This document shows, one piece after another, positions 53,371 through 62,183 of a DNA stretch of 64,000 nt. The position numbers were made by a program, and so were the translations under genes. Numbering within the stretch: the stretch's first letter is position 1; each line of letters begins with the position of its first letter. Origin of the DNA: Rhizobiales bacterium Ga0077537 (GTDB taxonomy: Bacteria; Pseudomonadota; Alphaproteobacteria; Rhizobiales; Hyphomicrobiaceae); assembly GCA_001464955.1 (NCBI GenBank), contig LNEM01000030.1:620001-684000 (forward strand), in the 5' to 3' direction. The notes beneath the pieces were generated by a model that was not told the origin of the DNA, did no database searches, and worked only from the letters and a program-made list of their open reading frames with translations.

Positions 53371-54957
53371 ATGCAGAGCAAGCCGAACATCCTCTTCGTC
53401 ATGGCCGACCAGCTTCGCTGGGACTACCTGCGGCACGCCGGCCACCCGCATATCGCAACGCCCCGGATCGACGCACTTGCGCGCCGCGGCGTGGCGTTCA
53501 GTCGTGCGTTCGTCCAGTCGCCCGTCTGCGGCGGCTCGCGCATGTGCTTCTACTCCGGCCGCTACAACATCACCCACGGCGCCACCTACAACAACTTTCC
53601 CTTGCGGATCGACGAAAAGACCATCGGCGACTATCTCCGGCCGCTCGGCTATCGGGTGGCGCTCGTCGGCAAGACGCACTTCAAGGCCGATACCGAAAGC
53701 CTGGCACGCCTGGGTATCGACCCGGGGACCAATCCGGGCCTGCCCTACTGGCAGTGCGGCTTCGAACCCTTCGAGCGCGACGACGGCCTCCATCCGGAAG
53801 TCGACGGCAAGCTTGCCGGCGCCGATCCGGCCTACAACGCCTGGCTCCGTCAACTCGGCTATCCGGGCGACAACCCCTGGCACGAGTGGGCGAACTCGGT
53901 CGAAGGCGAAAACGGCGAAGTCCTGTCTGGCTGGGCCATGCGCAACGCCCGCCGTCCGGCGCGGGTCAAGGAGGAGCATTCCGAGACCGCCTACATGACC
54001 GACCGCGCCCTCGAATTCATGCGGCAGGCGCGCGACGGCGGTCCCTGGTGCCTCCACGTCTCCTACATCAAGCCCCACTGGCCCTACATCGCCCCCGCGC
54101 CCTATCACGCCATGTACGGTCCCGAGCACGTTCTGCCGGCCAATCGTTCGGCGGCCGAGCGCGACGACCCGCACCCGGTCATGGCCGCCTTCATGCGCCA
54201 CGACGAGAGCGTCGCCTTCGCGCGCGACGAGGTGCGGGAAACGGTCATCCCGACCTACATGGGCCTCATCACGCAGTTCGACCATCATCTCGGCCGCCTC
54301 GTCGATCATCTCGAGGCGACCGGCGAGATCGCCAACACGATCATCGTCGTCACCTCCGATCATGGCGACTATCTCGGCGACCACTGGCTCGGCGAAAAGG
54401 ATCTCTTTCACGAGGAGGTCGTGCGCGTGCCCATGATCGTCGTCGACCCGCGTCCCGGCGCCGACGCGACCCGCGGCCGGTCGCTCGAAGCGCTGGTCGA
54501 GGCGATCGACCTTGCGCCGACCTTCCTCGACTGGGCGGGTGGCCCGGCCGAGCCGCACCGGCTCGAGGGCCGCTCGCTGGTCCCGGTCCTGAGCGGCCCC
54601 GCGCCAACGGACTGGCGTTCGGCCGTGTTCTGCGACAGCGACTTCTCCCTGCGCCATGCGCGCAAGACCTTGGGGCTGGACGTGGACGAGGCACGCGGCT
54701 TCATGGTGCGGACCGCGCGCTGGAAGTACGTGCACTTCGAGAAACTGCCGCCGCAACTCTTCGATCTGGCCGCCGATCCGGGCGAGCTGGTCGACCTCGG
54801 CCGCTCCCTGGCGCACGCGGCGGTGCTGGACGAGATGCGCGACCGTCTGTTCAGCTGGGCGCTCTCGCGCAAAACGCGAACGACCGTCAGCCACGACTAC
54901 ATCCGTCGGGTCACGGGCGGCGCCCGGGCGCGCGGCTACCGCTTCGGCGAATGGTGA
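53371..54957 (+). CDS. Sulfatase / phosphonate monoester hydrolase family protein
   Basis: 528 aa alkaline-phosphatase-superfamily enzyme. NILFVMADQLRWDYL gives the N-terminal metal Asp; the nucleophile region is SPVCGGSRMCFYSGRYNITH, where the Cys should become formylglycine. The usual CxPxR/CxAxR reads CGGSR. C-terminal metal and base residues: VVTSDHGDYLGDHWLGEKD. The overall layout and length match PMH/arylsulfatase dual enzymes. No signal peptide. ATG 53371 is 64 bp from the divergent trmD start. Confidence 0.9.
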   Translation: MQSKPNILFVMADQLRWDYLRHAGHPHIATPRIDALARRGVAFSRAFVQSPVCGGSRMCFYSGRYNITHGATYNNFPLRIDEKTIGDYLRPLGYRVALVGKTHFKADTESLARLGIDPGTNPGLPYWQCGFEPFERDDGLHPEVDGKLAGADPAYNAWLRQLGYPGDNPWHEWANSVEGENGEVLSGWAMRNARRPARVKEEHSETAYMTDRALEFMRQARDGGPWCLHVSYIKPHWPYIAPAPYHAMYGPEHVLPANRSAAERDDPHPVMAAFMRHDESVAFARDEVRETVIPTYMGLITQFDHHLGRLVDHLEATGEIANTIIVVTSDHGDYLGDHWLGEKDLFHEEVVRVPMIVVDPRPGADATRGRSLEALVEAIDLAPTFLDWAGGPAEPHRLEGRSLVPVLSGPAPTDWRSAVFCDSDFSLRHARKTLGLDVDEARGFMVRTARWKYVHFEKLPPQLFDLAADPGELVDLGRSLAHAAVLDEMRDRLFSWALSRKTRTTVSHDYIRRVTGGARARGYRFGEW

Positions 54958-54997
54958 GGCACCCTGGGCCGGCCCGCATGACGAAGGAGACCCCAGC

Positions 54998-56092
54998 GTG
55001 AGCGCATCACAAAAGTCCGGCACCGCAACGGACGCGCACGTCTTCCGCGCGGCGGCCGAGGCGTTCCCGATCGACGAGGCGAAGCTTGCCGCATACCTCG
55101 ATGCCATCGGGCTGCCGCTGGACCGGAGCGAGCCGATCCGCCAGTTCGGTACGGGCCTCGCGAACGTCAACTACCGCTTGAAAGCCGGCAACCGATGGCT
55201 GGTCCTCCGTCGCCCGCCGGCCGGTGATCTGCCGCCCGGCGCCCACGACATGGCCCGCGAGCACCGCATCCTGTCGCGGCTCTGGCGGGCGCTGCCGCTG
55301 GCGCCGGAGAGCCTTCATCTTTGCGAGGATCGCGACGTCATTGGCGTCCCGTTCCAGCTCATCGACTATCGCCCCGGGCTGGTGGTGAAGGGCGATGATC
55401 GCAGCCGCTTCGACGACCATCCGGAGGTCGCAGCCGCGACGGGCCGGATGCTCGTCGACACGCTGATCGCCATCCATTCGGTCGACGCGGACGCCATCGG
55501 CCTCGGCGATCTCGGCAAGCCTGAGGGCTTCGTCGAGCGAACCCGCAAGGGATGGACGGGGCGAGCACTCCGGCTGGAGCTGGCCGGCGACACGGCCGCG
55601 CTCGTCGCCGAAGTCAGCGGCTGGCTCGCGACGCAGCCGACCCGCCCGCGCGCGCCGACGCTGCTCCATTCCGACTTCAAGCTCGACAATCTGATCCTCG
55701 ACCCCGGCACGCTCGGGCCGGTCGCCATCGTCGACTGGGACATGGGCACCCGCGGCGATCCCCTGATGGATTTGGCGACGATGCTGAGCTACTGGACCGA
55801 AACGGGCGACCCCGCTTGCATGCACGAACTGAAACAACTCCCGACCGCGGCGCCGGGCTTCCAGTCCAGGACCGAGATCGTCGCCATCTATGCCCGGGCG
55901 ACGGGCGCGGACGTCTCCGACTATCCGGTGCTGCGCGTGCTCGCGATCTTCAAGTTGGCGGTCGTGCTCCTCCAGCTTCATGCACTGTGGCAGCGCGGCG
56001 CCGCCAAGGGCGCGGACTACGCCGGCCTCGCGGTCATCGCCACGGGACTCCTGCAATTCGCTCGTGATGTCGCCGCAGGCCGGATGGACTAG
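54998..56092 (+). CDS. Phosphotransferase (APH) family protein
   Basis: 364 aa kinase-like fold related to ACAD10/11 and aminoglycoside phosphotransferases. FGTGLANVNYRLKAGNRWLV (N-lobe), Brenner motif TLLHSDFKLDNLILD (catalytic Asp) and IVDWDMGTRGDPLMDLATML (metal Asp). Often partners acyl-CoA dehydrogenases in hydroxyacyl degradation; none here, so substrate unknown. GTG 54998 is the start, with GAAGGAGACC at good distance. Confidence 0.88.
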   Translation: MSASQKSGTATDAHVFRAAAEAFPIDEAKLAAYLDAIGLPLDRSEPIRQFGTGLANVNYRLKAGNRWLVLRRPPAGDLPPGAHDMAREHRILSRLWRALPLAPESLHLCEDRDVIGVPFQLIDYRPGLVVKGDDRSRFDDHPEVAAATGRMLVDTLIAIHSVDADAIGLGDLGKPEGFVERTRKGWTGRALRLELAGDTAALVAEVSGWLATQPTRPRAPTLLHSDFKLDNLILDPGTLGPVAIVDWDMGTRGDPLMDLATMLSYWTETGDPACMHELKQLPTAAPGFQSRTEIVAIYARATGADVSDYPVLRVLAIFKLAVVLLQLHALWQRGAAKGADYAGLAVIATGLLQFARDVAAGRMD

Positions 56093-56150
56093 CGCCTTAG
56101 ATCAGGGCGGTCCACGCTCTCTCAACACGCCTCAGAGAAGGAAATCGAAC

Positions 56151-57068
56151 GTGCAGACACCCTCCCGCACCGAACTGCCGGTCTGGCGATCGATGCTGTT
56201 CGTCCCCGTGAACGTCCAGAAGTTCGTCGAGACGGCCCACACGCGCGGCTCGGACGCGGTCATCCTCGATCTAGAGGACAGCGTGCCGCCCGCCGAGAAG
56301 GCGAACGCCCGCACGATGATCGAGGCGGCGGCCCCCAAGGTGGCCCAAAGCGGCGCCGACGTGGTGGTGCGCGTGAACCAGCCGCTCGAGCTGTGCGTCC
56401 GCGACATGGAGGCGGCGATTTCCCCGGCCGTCGCGGCGCTCATTCTCCCGAAGATCGATTGCGCCGGCCACATTCGCCTGCTCGCCGAACTCGCCGATCG
56501 CATCGAGGCTGGAAAGGGCATGCCCGTCGGCCATACGCGCTTCATGGCCTTGATCGAGACCCCGCTCGCGTTCGCCCGGTCGGAGGAGATCGCGGCCGCG
56601 CATCCGCGCCTCGTCTCGGTCGGCCTCGGCTCCGAGGACTTCGCCATGGAGATGGGCAGCGAGGCGGCGACGGACATCCTGCACTATCCGAAGCAACGCG
56701 TGGCCATCGCCGCAGTGGCCAATGGACTGATGCCCATGGGAATCATCGGCTCGGTCGCTGATTTCAGCGACATGGAAGGCTATCGCGCGTCGGCGCGGCT
56801 CGCCCGCCGCATGGGCTTCCGGGGCTCGTCCTGCATCCACCCGAAGCACGTCGCCATCCTGAACGAGGAGTTCGGCGTGAAGCCGGCAGAACTCGAATGG
56901 GCGCGCAAGGTGATCGCCGTCTACGAGGAAGCGAAATCGCAGGGCCGCGCCTCGATCCAGCTCGACGGCAAGATGATCGACATTCCGATCGTGATCCGGG
57001 CCGAGCGTGTCCTCGCGGCGGCCGCCCGCATCGAGCAGCGCGCTGCCCGGGCCCGGAAATCGTCTTGA
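56151..57068 (+). CDS. HpcH/HpaI aldolase / citrate lyase beta (CoA ester lyase) family protein
   Basis: 305 aa CitE-like TIM barrel. RSMLFVPVNVQKFVETA, ILDLEDSVPPAEKANAR (metal Glu/Asp), FMALIETPLAFARSEEI and VGLGSEDFAMEMG, then GSSCIHPKHVAILNEEFG. Family includes malyl-CoA/beta-methylmalyl-CoA and citramalyl-CoA lyases; the exact one is not decidable. GTG 56151 is the start with AGAAGGAAATC upstream. 58 bases after the APH-like gene, same strand. Confidence 0.92.
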   Translation: MQTPSRTELPVWRSMLFVPVNVQKFVETAHTRGSDAVILDLEDSVPPAEKANARTMIEAAAPKVAQSGADVVVRVNQPLELCVRDMEAAISPAVAALILPKIDCAGHIRLLAELADRIEAGKGMPVGHTRFMALIETPLAFARSEEIAAAHPRLVSVGLGSEDFAMEMGSEAATDILHYPKQRVAIAAVANGLMPMGIIGSVADFSDMEGYRASARLARRMGFRGSSCIHPKHVAILNEEFGVKPAELEWARKVIAVYEEAKSQGRASIQLDGKMIDIPIVIRAERVLAAAARIEQRAARARKSS

Positions 57069-57103
57069 GGCAGCGAGCGGCATGACCGCCGGCTCGGGCC
57101 TCG

Positions 57104-58156
57104 TCAGTGGGCCCGGCTGACGCAGAAGTCGACGACGTCGAGGAGTGCTCGGCGAGGCACGGAATCGGGGAAGATGGCGAGCGCATCCTTCGCCATGGCG
57201 CCGTACGTGCGGGCCCGCTCCAGTGTCGCGTCGATCGTGCCGTGACGTCTGATGAGGCTGATCGCGTGCGCGAGATTGCCGTCGTCGCTCTCGCCTTCCA
57301 CGAGCGCGCGCCGCCAGAAATCGCGGTCGGCATCGGAGCCACGCCGGAAGGCCAGAATGACGGGCAACGTGATCTTGCCTTCGCGGAAATCGTCACCGAC
57401 GGATTTGCCGAGCCTCTCGCTGTCGCCGGCATAGTCGAGCGCGTCGTCGATGAGCTGGAAGGCGATGCCGAGATTCCGACCATACGACTTGAGCGCGGCT
57501 TGTTCCTCGGCGGGCCGGTCGATGAGCGCCGGGCTCACTTCGGCGGCTGCCGAGAAGAGGGCCGCGGTCTTGGCATTGATGATGGCGAGATACGCGTCCT
57601 CGGTCGTCGCCATGTTCTTGGCGGCGGCGAGCTGCATGACCTCGCCTTCGGCGATCACGGCCGCCGCGTGCGACAGGATCTTGAGCCCCGGCAGCGACCC
57701 GACATCGACCATCATGCGGAAGGCCTGACCGAGCAGGAAGTCGCCGACGAGCACGCTCGCCTGATTACCCCAGAGGATCCGGGCCGTTTTCTTGCCCCGG
57801 CGGATGTCGCTCTCGTCGACCACATCGTCATGGAGGAGCGTCGCGGTGTGCATGAACTCCACGGCGGCTGCCATGCGGATCGGCCCGTCGCCCTTGGCCC
57901 CGACCAATTTGGCCGACGCGATGGTCAGCATGGGCCGCAGTCGCTTGCCGCCGGAATCGATCAGGTGGTGCGCCAGCCGGGGGATCAGCTCCACATCCGA
58001 GATGGCCTTGTCGAGAATGATGCGATTGACGCCGGCCATATCTTCGGCGACGAGATCCAGTATGGGCTTCAGCCTGGCGTTCGCATCCCGCGTTTCGCCG
58101 ATTTGCACGACCTGACCCAACTGCGTGTCCTTCCTCGGAGTTTGTTCGGTTGCCAC
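57104..58156 (-). CDS. ispB: Polyprenyl diphosphate synthase (octaprenyl/decaprenyl type)
   Basis: 350 aa trans-prenyltransferase that builds the ubiquinone side chain. First Asp-rich motif LLHDDVVDESDIRRG, second FQLIDDALDYAGD; GGKRLRPMLTIA and GKSVGDDFREGKITLPVIL also fit. Chain length is inferred from the family (long-chain IspB). GTG 58156 is the start. Divergent from the DUF2007/methyltransferase pair. Confidence 0.93.
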   Translation of the reverse strand: MATEQTPRKDTQLGQVVQIGETRDANARLKPILDLVAEDMAGVNRIILDKAISDVELIPRLAHHLIDSGGKRLRPMLTIASAKLVGAKGDGPIRMAAAVEFMHTATLLHDDVVDESDIRRGKKTARILWGNQASVLVGDFLLGQAFRMMVDVGSLPGLKILSHAAAVIAEGEVMQLAAAKNMATTEDAYLAIINAKTAALFSAAAEVSPALIDRPAEEQAALKSYGRNLGIAFQLIDDALDYAGDSERLGKSVGDDFREGKITLPVILAFRRGSDADRDFWRRALVEGESDDGNLAHAISLIRRHGTIDATLERARTYGAMAKDALAIFPDSVPRRALLDVVDFCVSRAH

Positions 58157-58254
58157 GTATAGTTCCGGCCGCCGTCGCGCGGGTCAAGCCGGTATCCGGT
58201 CGCGGCGACCCGTGATGACTGTCAGCTTCGACCAACTACGGAAAGCGCGTTCGA

Positions 58255-58533
58255 ATGGATGAGATCCTGCGCACCAATGATCCGGTATTGATCAGCTTTG
58301 TCGAGGCGCTGCTCCGCGACGCGGTGATCCCCTACCATGTCGCCGATGCGAATACGAGTGCGGTCGAAGGTTCGATCTCGATCTTTCCGCGCCGTGTTCT
58401 GGTGCTCCGCGACGATGTTCCCGAGGTTCGCCGGCTGCTTGCCGACGCTGGTCTCGCCTCCGAGCTGGCGCGGGAGACGTCGAGCGAATGGCTGCCCGCC
58501 CCCGCACGAGGCCTTACGCCCCGGGAGACGTGA
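58255..58533 (+). CDS. DUF2007 domain protein
   Basis: 92 aa. MDEILRTNDPVLISFVEALL, IPYHVADANTS and IFPRRVLVLRDDVPEVRRLL form the DUF2007 signal-transduction-like (PII-like) fold. No known role. Stop overlaps the methyltransferase start (TGATG), the usual arrangement in alphaproteobacteria. Confidence 0.88.
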   Translation: MDEILRTNDPVLISFVEALLRDAVIPYHVADANTSAVEGSISIFPRRVLVLRDDVPEVRRLLADAGLASELARETSSEWLPAPARGLTPRET

Positions 58534-59312
58534 TGCCGCCCGATATCGCACCGGATCTGACCGACGATCAGTTCCTCGGTGGAGCGCTCAGTGTGCTCCA
58601 GCCGGCGAAGGGGTATCGGTCGGGTCTGGATGCCGTTCTGGTCGCCGCCGCGACCGCGGCGGCGCCGGGCCAGCGCGTTTTGGATGCCGGTTCGGGCGTC
58701 GGCGTTGTCGGGCTGTGTATCGCCACCCGCGTGAGCGGTGCCGAAATCCTTCTCGTGGACAATGATCCCTGGCTCGTCGATCTGGCCTCTCGAAACGCCG
58801 AACGGAACGGCCTGACGGAGCGCGTCCGTGCGGTGGCCGCCGACATTTCACAGGGACTTGCAGCGCTGCGGGGACCAGATCGCGTGCCAGGTCTGCAAGC
58901 GGGGGCCTTCGACCATGTCGTCAGCAATCCGCCATACCATGTGCAGGGCGAAGGCACGGAGGCGAGCCTGCCGTTCAAGGCTGGCGCCCATCAGATGCCC
59001 TCGGCATGGCTCGACGGCTGGCTGGCGTTTCTGCACGGCGCGGCCCGTGATCGCGGCAAGCTGACGATGATCCACCGGACGGAGGCGCTGCCGAGGCTCC
59101 TGGCAGCCATGGATCGTAGGTTCGGCACCATTCGCGTTCGGCCGATCCAATCCAGGCCGACCGTGCCCGCTTCGCGGATGCTGGTCACGGCGATCAAGGG
59201 TGGGGCGGGTCCGTTCGAATTGCTGCCACCATTGATCGTCCACAACGATGACGGCACCTTCCGTCCCGAGATTGCGGCCCTCTCGAAGCAACCGACCGCA
59301 GTGTTGCCATGA
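58533..59312 (+). CDS. SAM-dependent methyltransferase, tRNA1(Val) adenine37-N6 (TrmN6-like) family
   Basis: 259 aa. SAM loop VLDAGSGVGVVGLCIATRV near residue 48, and the adenine-N6 signature DHVVSNPPYHVQG; QPAKGYRSGLDAVLVAAA matches the YfiC/TrmN6 start. GGGAGACG precedes ATG 58533. Target tRNA base is inferred from the family. Confidence 0.9.
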   Translation: MPPDIAPDLTDDQFLGGALSVLQPAKGYRSGLDAVLVAAATAAAPGQRVLDAGSGVGVVGLCIATRVSGAEILLVDNDPWLVDLASRNAERNGLTERVRAVAADISQGLAALRGPDRVPGLQAGAFDHVVSNPPYHVQGEGTEASLPFKAGAHQMPSAWLDGWLAFLHGAARDRGKLTMIHRTEALPRLLAAMDRRFGTIRVRPIQSRPTVPASRMLVTAIKGGAGPFELLPPLIVHNDDGTFRPEIAALSKQPTAVLP

Positions 59313-59430
59313 CGGACCGCCACGAGTCGTATCTCGCGTTGGGCCTCCGTTGGCGGGGCCTCGATGGATTATGCTGCCGTTGAAGGCGTAACTAACCCCA
59401 CCCTGTTCATTCTGGAGGCCGTTTAGCCCG

Positions 59431-60279
59431 ATGATGTCGTTTTCACGTGCCCCGATCGTGCCTGTCGTCCGCCTCGCCGGGCCGATCGGGATGGCGACTC
59501 CGCTCAGGCCGGGACTGTCGTTGGCCGGCGTCTCGGGGGCGCTGGACCGCGCATTCTCGATGTCGAAGTGCGAAGCCGTTGCCGTCACAATCAATTCGCC
59601 GGGCGGCTCGCCGGTCCAATCCAATCTCATCTTTCGGCGCATCCGGCAGCTGGCCACGGACAAGAAGAAGCGGGTCTATGTGTTCTGTGAGGACGTGGCG
59701 GCCTCCGGCGGCTATTTCATCGCCATCGCGGGCGACGAGATTTACGTTGATCCCTCGTCGATCGTCGGATCGATCGGCGTCATCTCTGCCACCTTCGGCT
59801 TCGACAAGGCGTTGGATCGGCTGGGCATCGAGCGCCGCCTCTACACGTCCGGCACGGCGAAGAGCTTCCTCGATCCGTTCGCGCCGGAACGCCCCGAGGA
59901 CGTCGCGCGTCTGGCCACGATCCAGCGGGAGATTCATGCGACCTTCATCGCGGCGGTGAAGGAGAGGCGAGCCGGAAAACTGACGGTCGCCGACGAGGAC
60001 GTGTTTTCGGGTGCATTCTGGACCGGATCGCGAGCCCGCGATCTTGGGTTGGTCGACGGCGTCGACGACATTCGCTCTCGCATGCAGTCGCTGTTCGGCC
60101 CTAAGGTCAAGTTGAAGCCGGTTGCGATGGCCGGTGGAGGCCTTCTGTCGAAGCTTCGTCGCCTGCCGGCTGGCGAGGGGATGATCGGCCTGCTGCCTGG
60201 AGCGGGCATGAAGGGCTTGGCCCGCGACGCGCTTGCCACGCTCGAGGAGCGGGCCATGTGGTCTCGTTATGGTCTTTGA
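59431..60279 (+). CDS. S49 family peptidase (SohB/SppA-like)
   Basis: 282 aa without a transmembrane start. AVTINSPGGSPVQSNLIFR, the Ser nucleophile in CEDVAASGGYFIAIAGDEIY and the Lys-containing GSIGVISATFGFDKALDRL match the S49 Ser-Lys dyad layout. C-terminal region (from about residue 225) is Gly/Lys rich. Single-domain length like short SppA. Followed 18 bases later by a small protein often paired with it. Confidence 0.92.
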   Translation: MMSFSRAPIVPVVRLAGPIGMATPLRPGLSLAGVSGALDRAFSMSKCEAVAVTINSPGGSPVQSNLIFRRIRQLATDKKKRVYVFCEDVAASGGYFIAIAGDEIYVDPSSIVGSIGVISATFGFDKALDRLGIERRLYTSGTAKSFLDPFAPERPEDVARLATIQREIHATFIAAVKERRAGKLTVADEDVFSGAFWTGSRARDLGLVDGVDDIRSRMQSLFGPKVKLKPVAMAGGGLLSKLRRLPAGEGMIGLLPGAGMKGLARDALATLEERAMWSRYGL

Positions 60280-60297
60280 TCGGGAGGAGTTCGGAAC

Positions 60298-60543
60298 ATG
60301 CCTCCGCTTGTCCTCGCTGTGTTGATCGGGGCCGGTGCCTATGCCGGCTATCGGGCCGTGGCGCACGTCCTCGGTCGCGCGCTCGAAGGAGCCGCTGATC
60401 CGGTGGCTGGGGGCGGCGTCCCGGATGGCATGGCAGTCGCCGAAAAGGATCTCGGTCCGTTGGTCCTCGACCCGTTGACGGGACACTACGTCCCGGCGAC
60501 CGAACCTCGATCTCCGTCCGAAGGGACCTCCTCGCTTCCCTGA
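60298..60543 (+). CDS. Small hypothetical protein downstream of the S49 peptidase
   Basis: 81 aa. An N-terminal hydrophobic helix (MPPLVLAVLIGAGAYAGYRA), then a soluble tail with EKDLGPLVLDPLTGHYVPA. The DLGPL-DP-TG-Y-P pattern recurs in small proteins next to S49 peptidases in related bacteria (from memory). Possibly membrane-anchored; function unknown. Confidence 0.7.
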   Translation: MPPLVLAVLIGAGAYAGYRAVAHVLGRALEGAADPVAGGGVPDGMAVAEKDLGPLVLDPLTGHYVPATEPRSPSEGTSSLP

Positions 60544-60755
60544 GTGGCGCCGTTACCTGTCTCATGGCGCACCGCGCATCCGTGATCGCTCCGGAAAGTA
60601 ATCGACGGTTGTCGTTACGGTTAGATTTATATTAATTTGTTTTGAGGTATTTTATGCAGATATTTCCGCAATCTATCTCTTGAACGATTTTTTCATTTAT
60701 TGGGCTTTAGATCAGGTCCTCAAGGTCGATGTGCGACTGTGTGAGGCGTAGAGTC
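60544..60755. promoter_or_regulatory. AT-rich leader upstream of the TadE pair
   Basis: 212 bp. From 60600 to 60715 the sequence is strikingly AT-rich compared with the rest of the window (TTATATTAATTTG and similar), then returns to GC-rich near the gene. No terminator or clear sigma site was pinned down. Likely the promoter/control region of the pilin-like genes. Confidence 0.5.
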
Positions 60756-61328
60756 ATGGTTGAGACGGTCCCGCAAACGAAAGCATCGAGCGCGCCCAGG
60801 CGGCATCTTCTGGGTCGGCTGCGCCGTGACACCAGCGGTGCGACTGCAGTCGAGTTCGCCATGGTGGCTCTGCCGTTCGTCATGATGCTGTTTGGCATCA
60901 TCGGCGTGGGCCTCTATTTCTTCACGACCTTCACCCTCGAGAACGCGGTCGAGCAGGCGTCGCGCCTTCTCCGCACCGGCCAGGCACAGCAGGCTGGCTA
61001 CACCGCCGAACAGTTCAAGGCCAAGGTCTGCGAATTCGCGCCGGGTTTCGTCGACTGCGCCGGCAAGCTGCAGGTTAACGTGCTGAGCTTCCCCGACACC
61101 ACGAACGTGAACCCGGCCGCGCTTCCGACATGCCTCGGTGCCGACGGCCGCCTGTCGGGCGTCGCACAGTTCGACCCGGGTGCCGCCAGCGAGGTCATCC
61201 TCGTCTGGGTCTGTTACCAGTGGGAACTGGCCGGCAAGATCCCCTTCATCCGCCTTGGCAATATGTCCGATGGCTCGGCATTGATCCAGGCCACGTCGGT
61301 GTTCCGCTCGGAACCCTTCGACGACTGA
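60756..61328 (+). CDS. TadE/TadG-like pseudopilin
   Basis: 190 aa. The prepilin-type site is SGATAVEFAMVALPFVMMLF: cleavage would fall before ATAVEFA with Glu at +5, followed by the hydrophobic helix. The C-terminal part is periplasmic, with Cys near residues 88, 95, 119 and 147. ATG 60729 is in frame and possible. First of two adjacent TadE genes; no other tad/cpa gene in the window. Confidence 0.88.
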   Translation: MVETVPQTKASSAPRRHLLGRLRRDTSGATAVEFAMVALPFVMMLFGIIGVGLYFFTTFTLENAVEQASRLLRTGQAQQAGYTAEQFKAKVCEFAPGFVDCAGKLQVNVLSFPDTTNVNPAALPTCLGADGRLSGVAQFDPGAASEVILVWVCYQWELAGKIPFIRLGNMSDGSALIQATSVFRSEPFDD

Positions 61329-61382
61329 TGCCGACAAGCTGGCAACCTCAATCGACACCGCACGACCGTCTGGAGTATCGCG

Positions 61383-62006
61383 ATGAATTGGCTCGGCAAG
61401 AATCTCGGACGCAAGCTGCTTGAGCGTGCCGGCGCACTCCGCTCCGACGTGCGGGGTGTCGCGGCCGTCGAGTTCGCGATGGTCGTGCCCATCATGTTCT
61501 TCCTGCTTGTCGGCGCCATCGAGTTCAGTCAGGCGCTGACGGTCGACCGCCGCGTAACCCAGTCGGCGAGCTCCACGGCGGACCTGATCGCCCGGGCGCC
61601 GAGCCAGGGGCTGTCCACGGTTCAGGTCGACAACGAACTGCGCATCGTCGAGCAGCTCATCGCGCCCTACGATCTCACCGCCCTGACCGTACGGGTCATC
61701 AGCGTGAAGGCGGTTGCGCCTCCTGGAAATCCGAATGCGATCAATTACTTGGTCGATTGGTCGCGCGACAACAAAGGCGGCACGCCGTTCGCCCGCAATG
61801 CCCCCTACAACGGCATCCCCGCAGGTCTTCTCGTCGGAGGCGAGAGCGTGATCGTGGCTGAGGCGACGTACAACTACACGCCGCTCATCTTCAATTACTT
61901 CATCGAGAACGCATTCGACCTCGAGGAGCGCTTCTATCTGAAGCCGCGCAATGCCTCGTGTGTCCATCTCCAGCCGATCAATTGCGTGACGGGCGGCAAC
62001 CTTTGA
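61383..62006 (+). CDS. TadE/TadG-like pseudopilin, second copy
   Basis: 207 aa. RGVAAVEFAMVVPIMFFLLV has the same cleavage pattern and Glu +5 as its neighbour, with a short basic N-tail (GKNLGRKLLERAGALRSD). Periplasmic domain ends CVHLQPINCVTGGNL with two Cys. Lies 54 bases after the first copy, same strand, so one operon. TadE and TadF-type minor pilins normally support the Flp pilus. Confidence 0.9.
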   Translation: MNWLGKNLGRKLLERAGALRSDVRGVAAVEFAMVVPIMFFLLVGAIEFSQALTVDRRVTQSASSTADLIARAPSQGLSTVQVDNELRIVEQLIAPYDLTALTVRVISVKAVAPPGNPNAINYLVDWSRDNKGGTPFARNAPYNGIPAGLLVGGESVIVAEATYNYTPLIFNYFIENAFDLEERFYLKPRNASCVHLQPINCVTGGNL

Positions 62007-62102
62007 GGCGCAGGCCGGACTTAAAGAGGGTGTCTGGCCTCGTGCAGCGGTAGCCTGAGACGTCGGTGCAGGCGCTGCCGGGAAACTGTTTCGTCATCAT
62101 CT

Positions 62103-62120
62103 GCAATTTCCGCAATTGCG
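62103..62120. promoter_or_regulatory. GCAATT direct repeat with a palindromic arm upstream of the TetR gene
   Basis: GCAATT at 62103-62108 and again at 62112-62117; the second is inside the palindrome CGCAATTGCG (62111-62120). 64 bases before the TetR start, where a self-repression operator would be expected. Confidence 0.4.
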
Positions 62121-62183
62121 TCCGTGGCCTCCCGACCATAATTTGGACGGTGATCAGCAACTTTTTACGGGCTTGAGCGCGGC

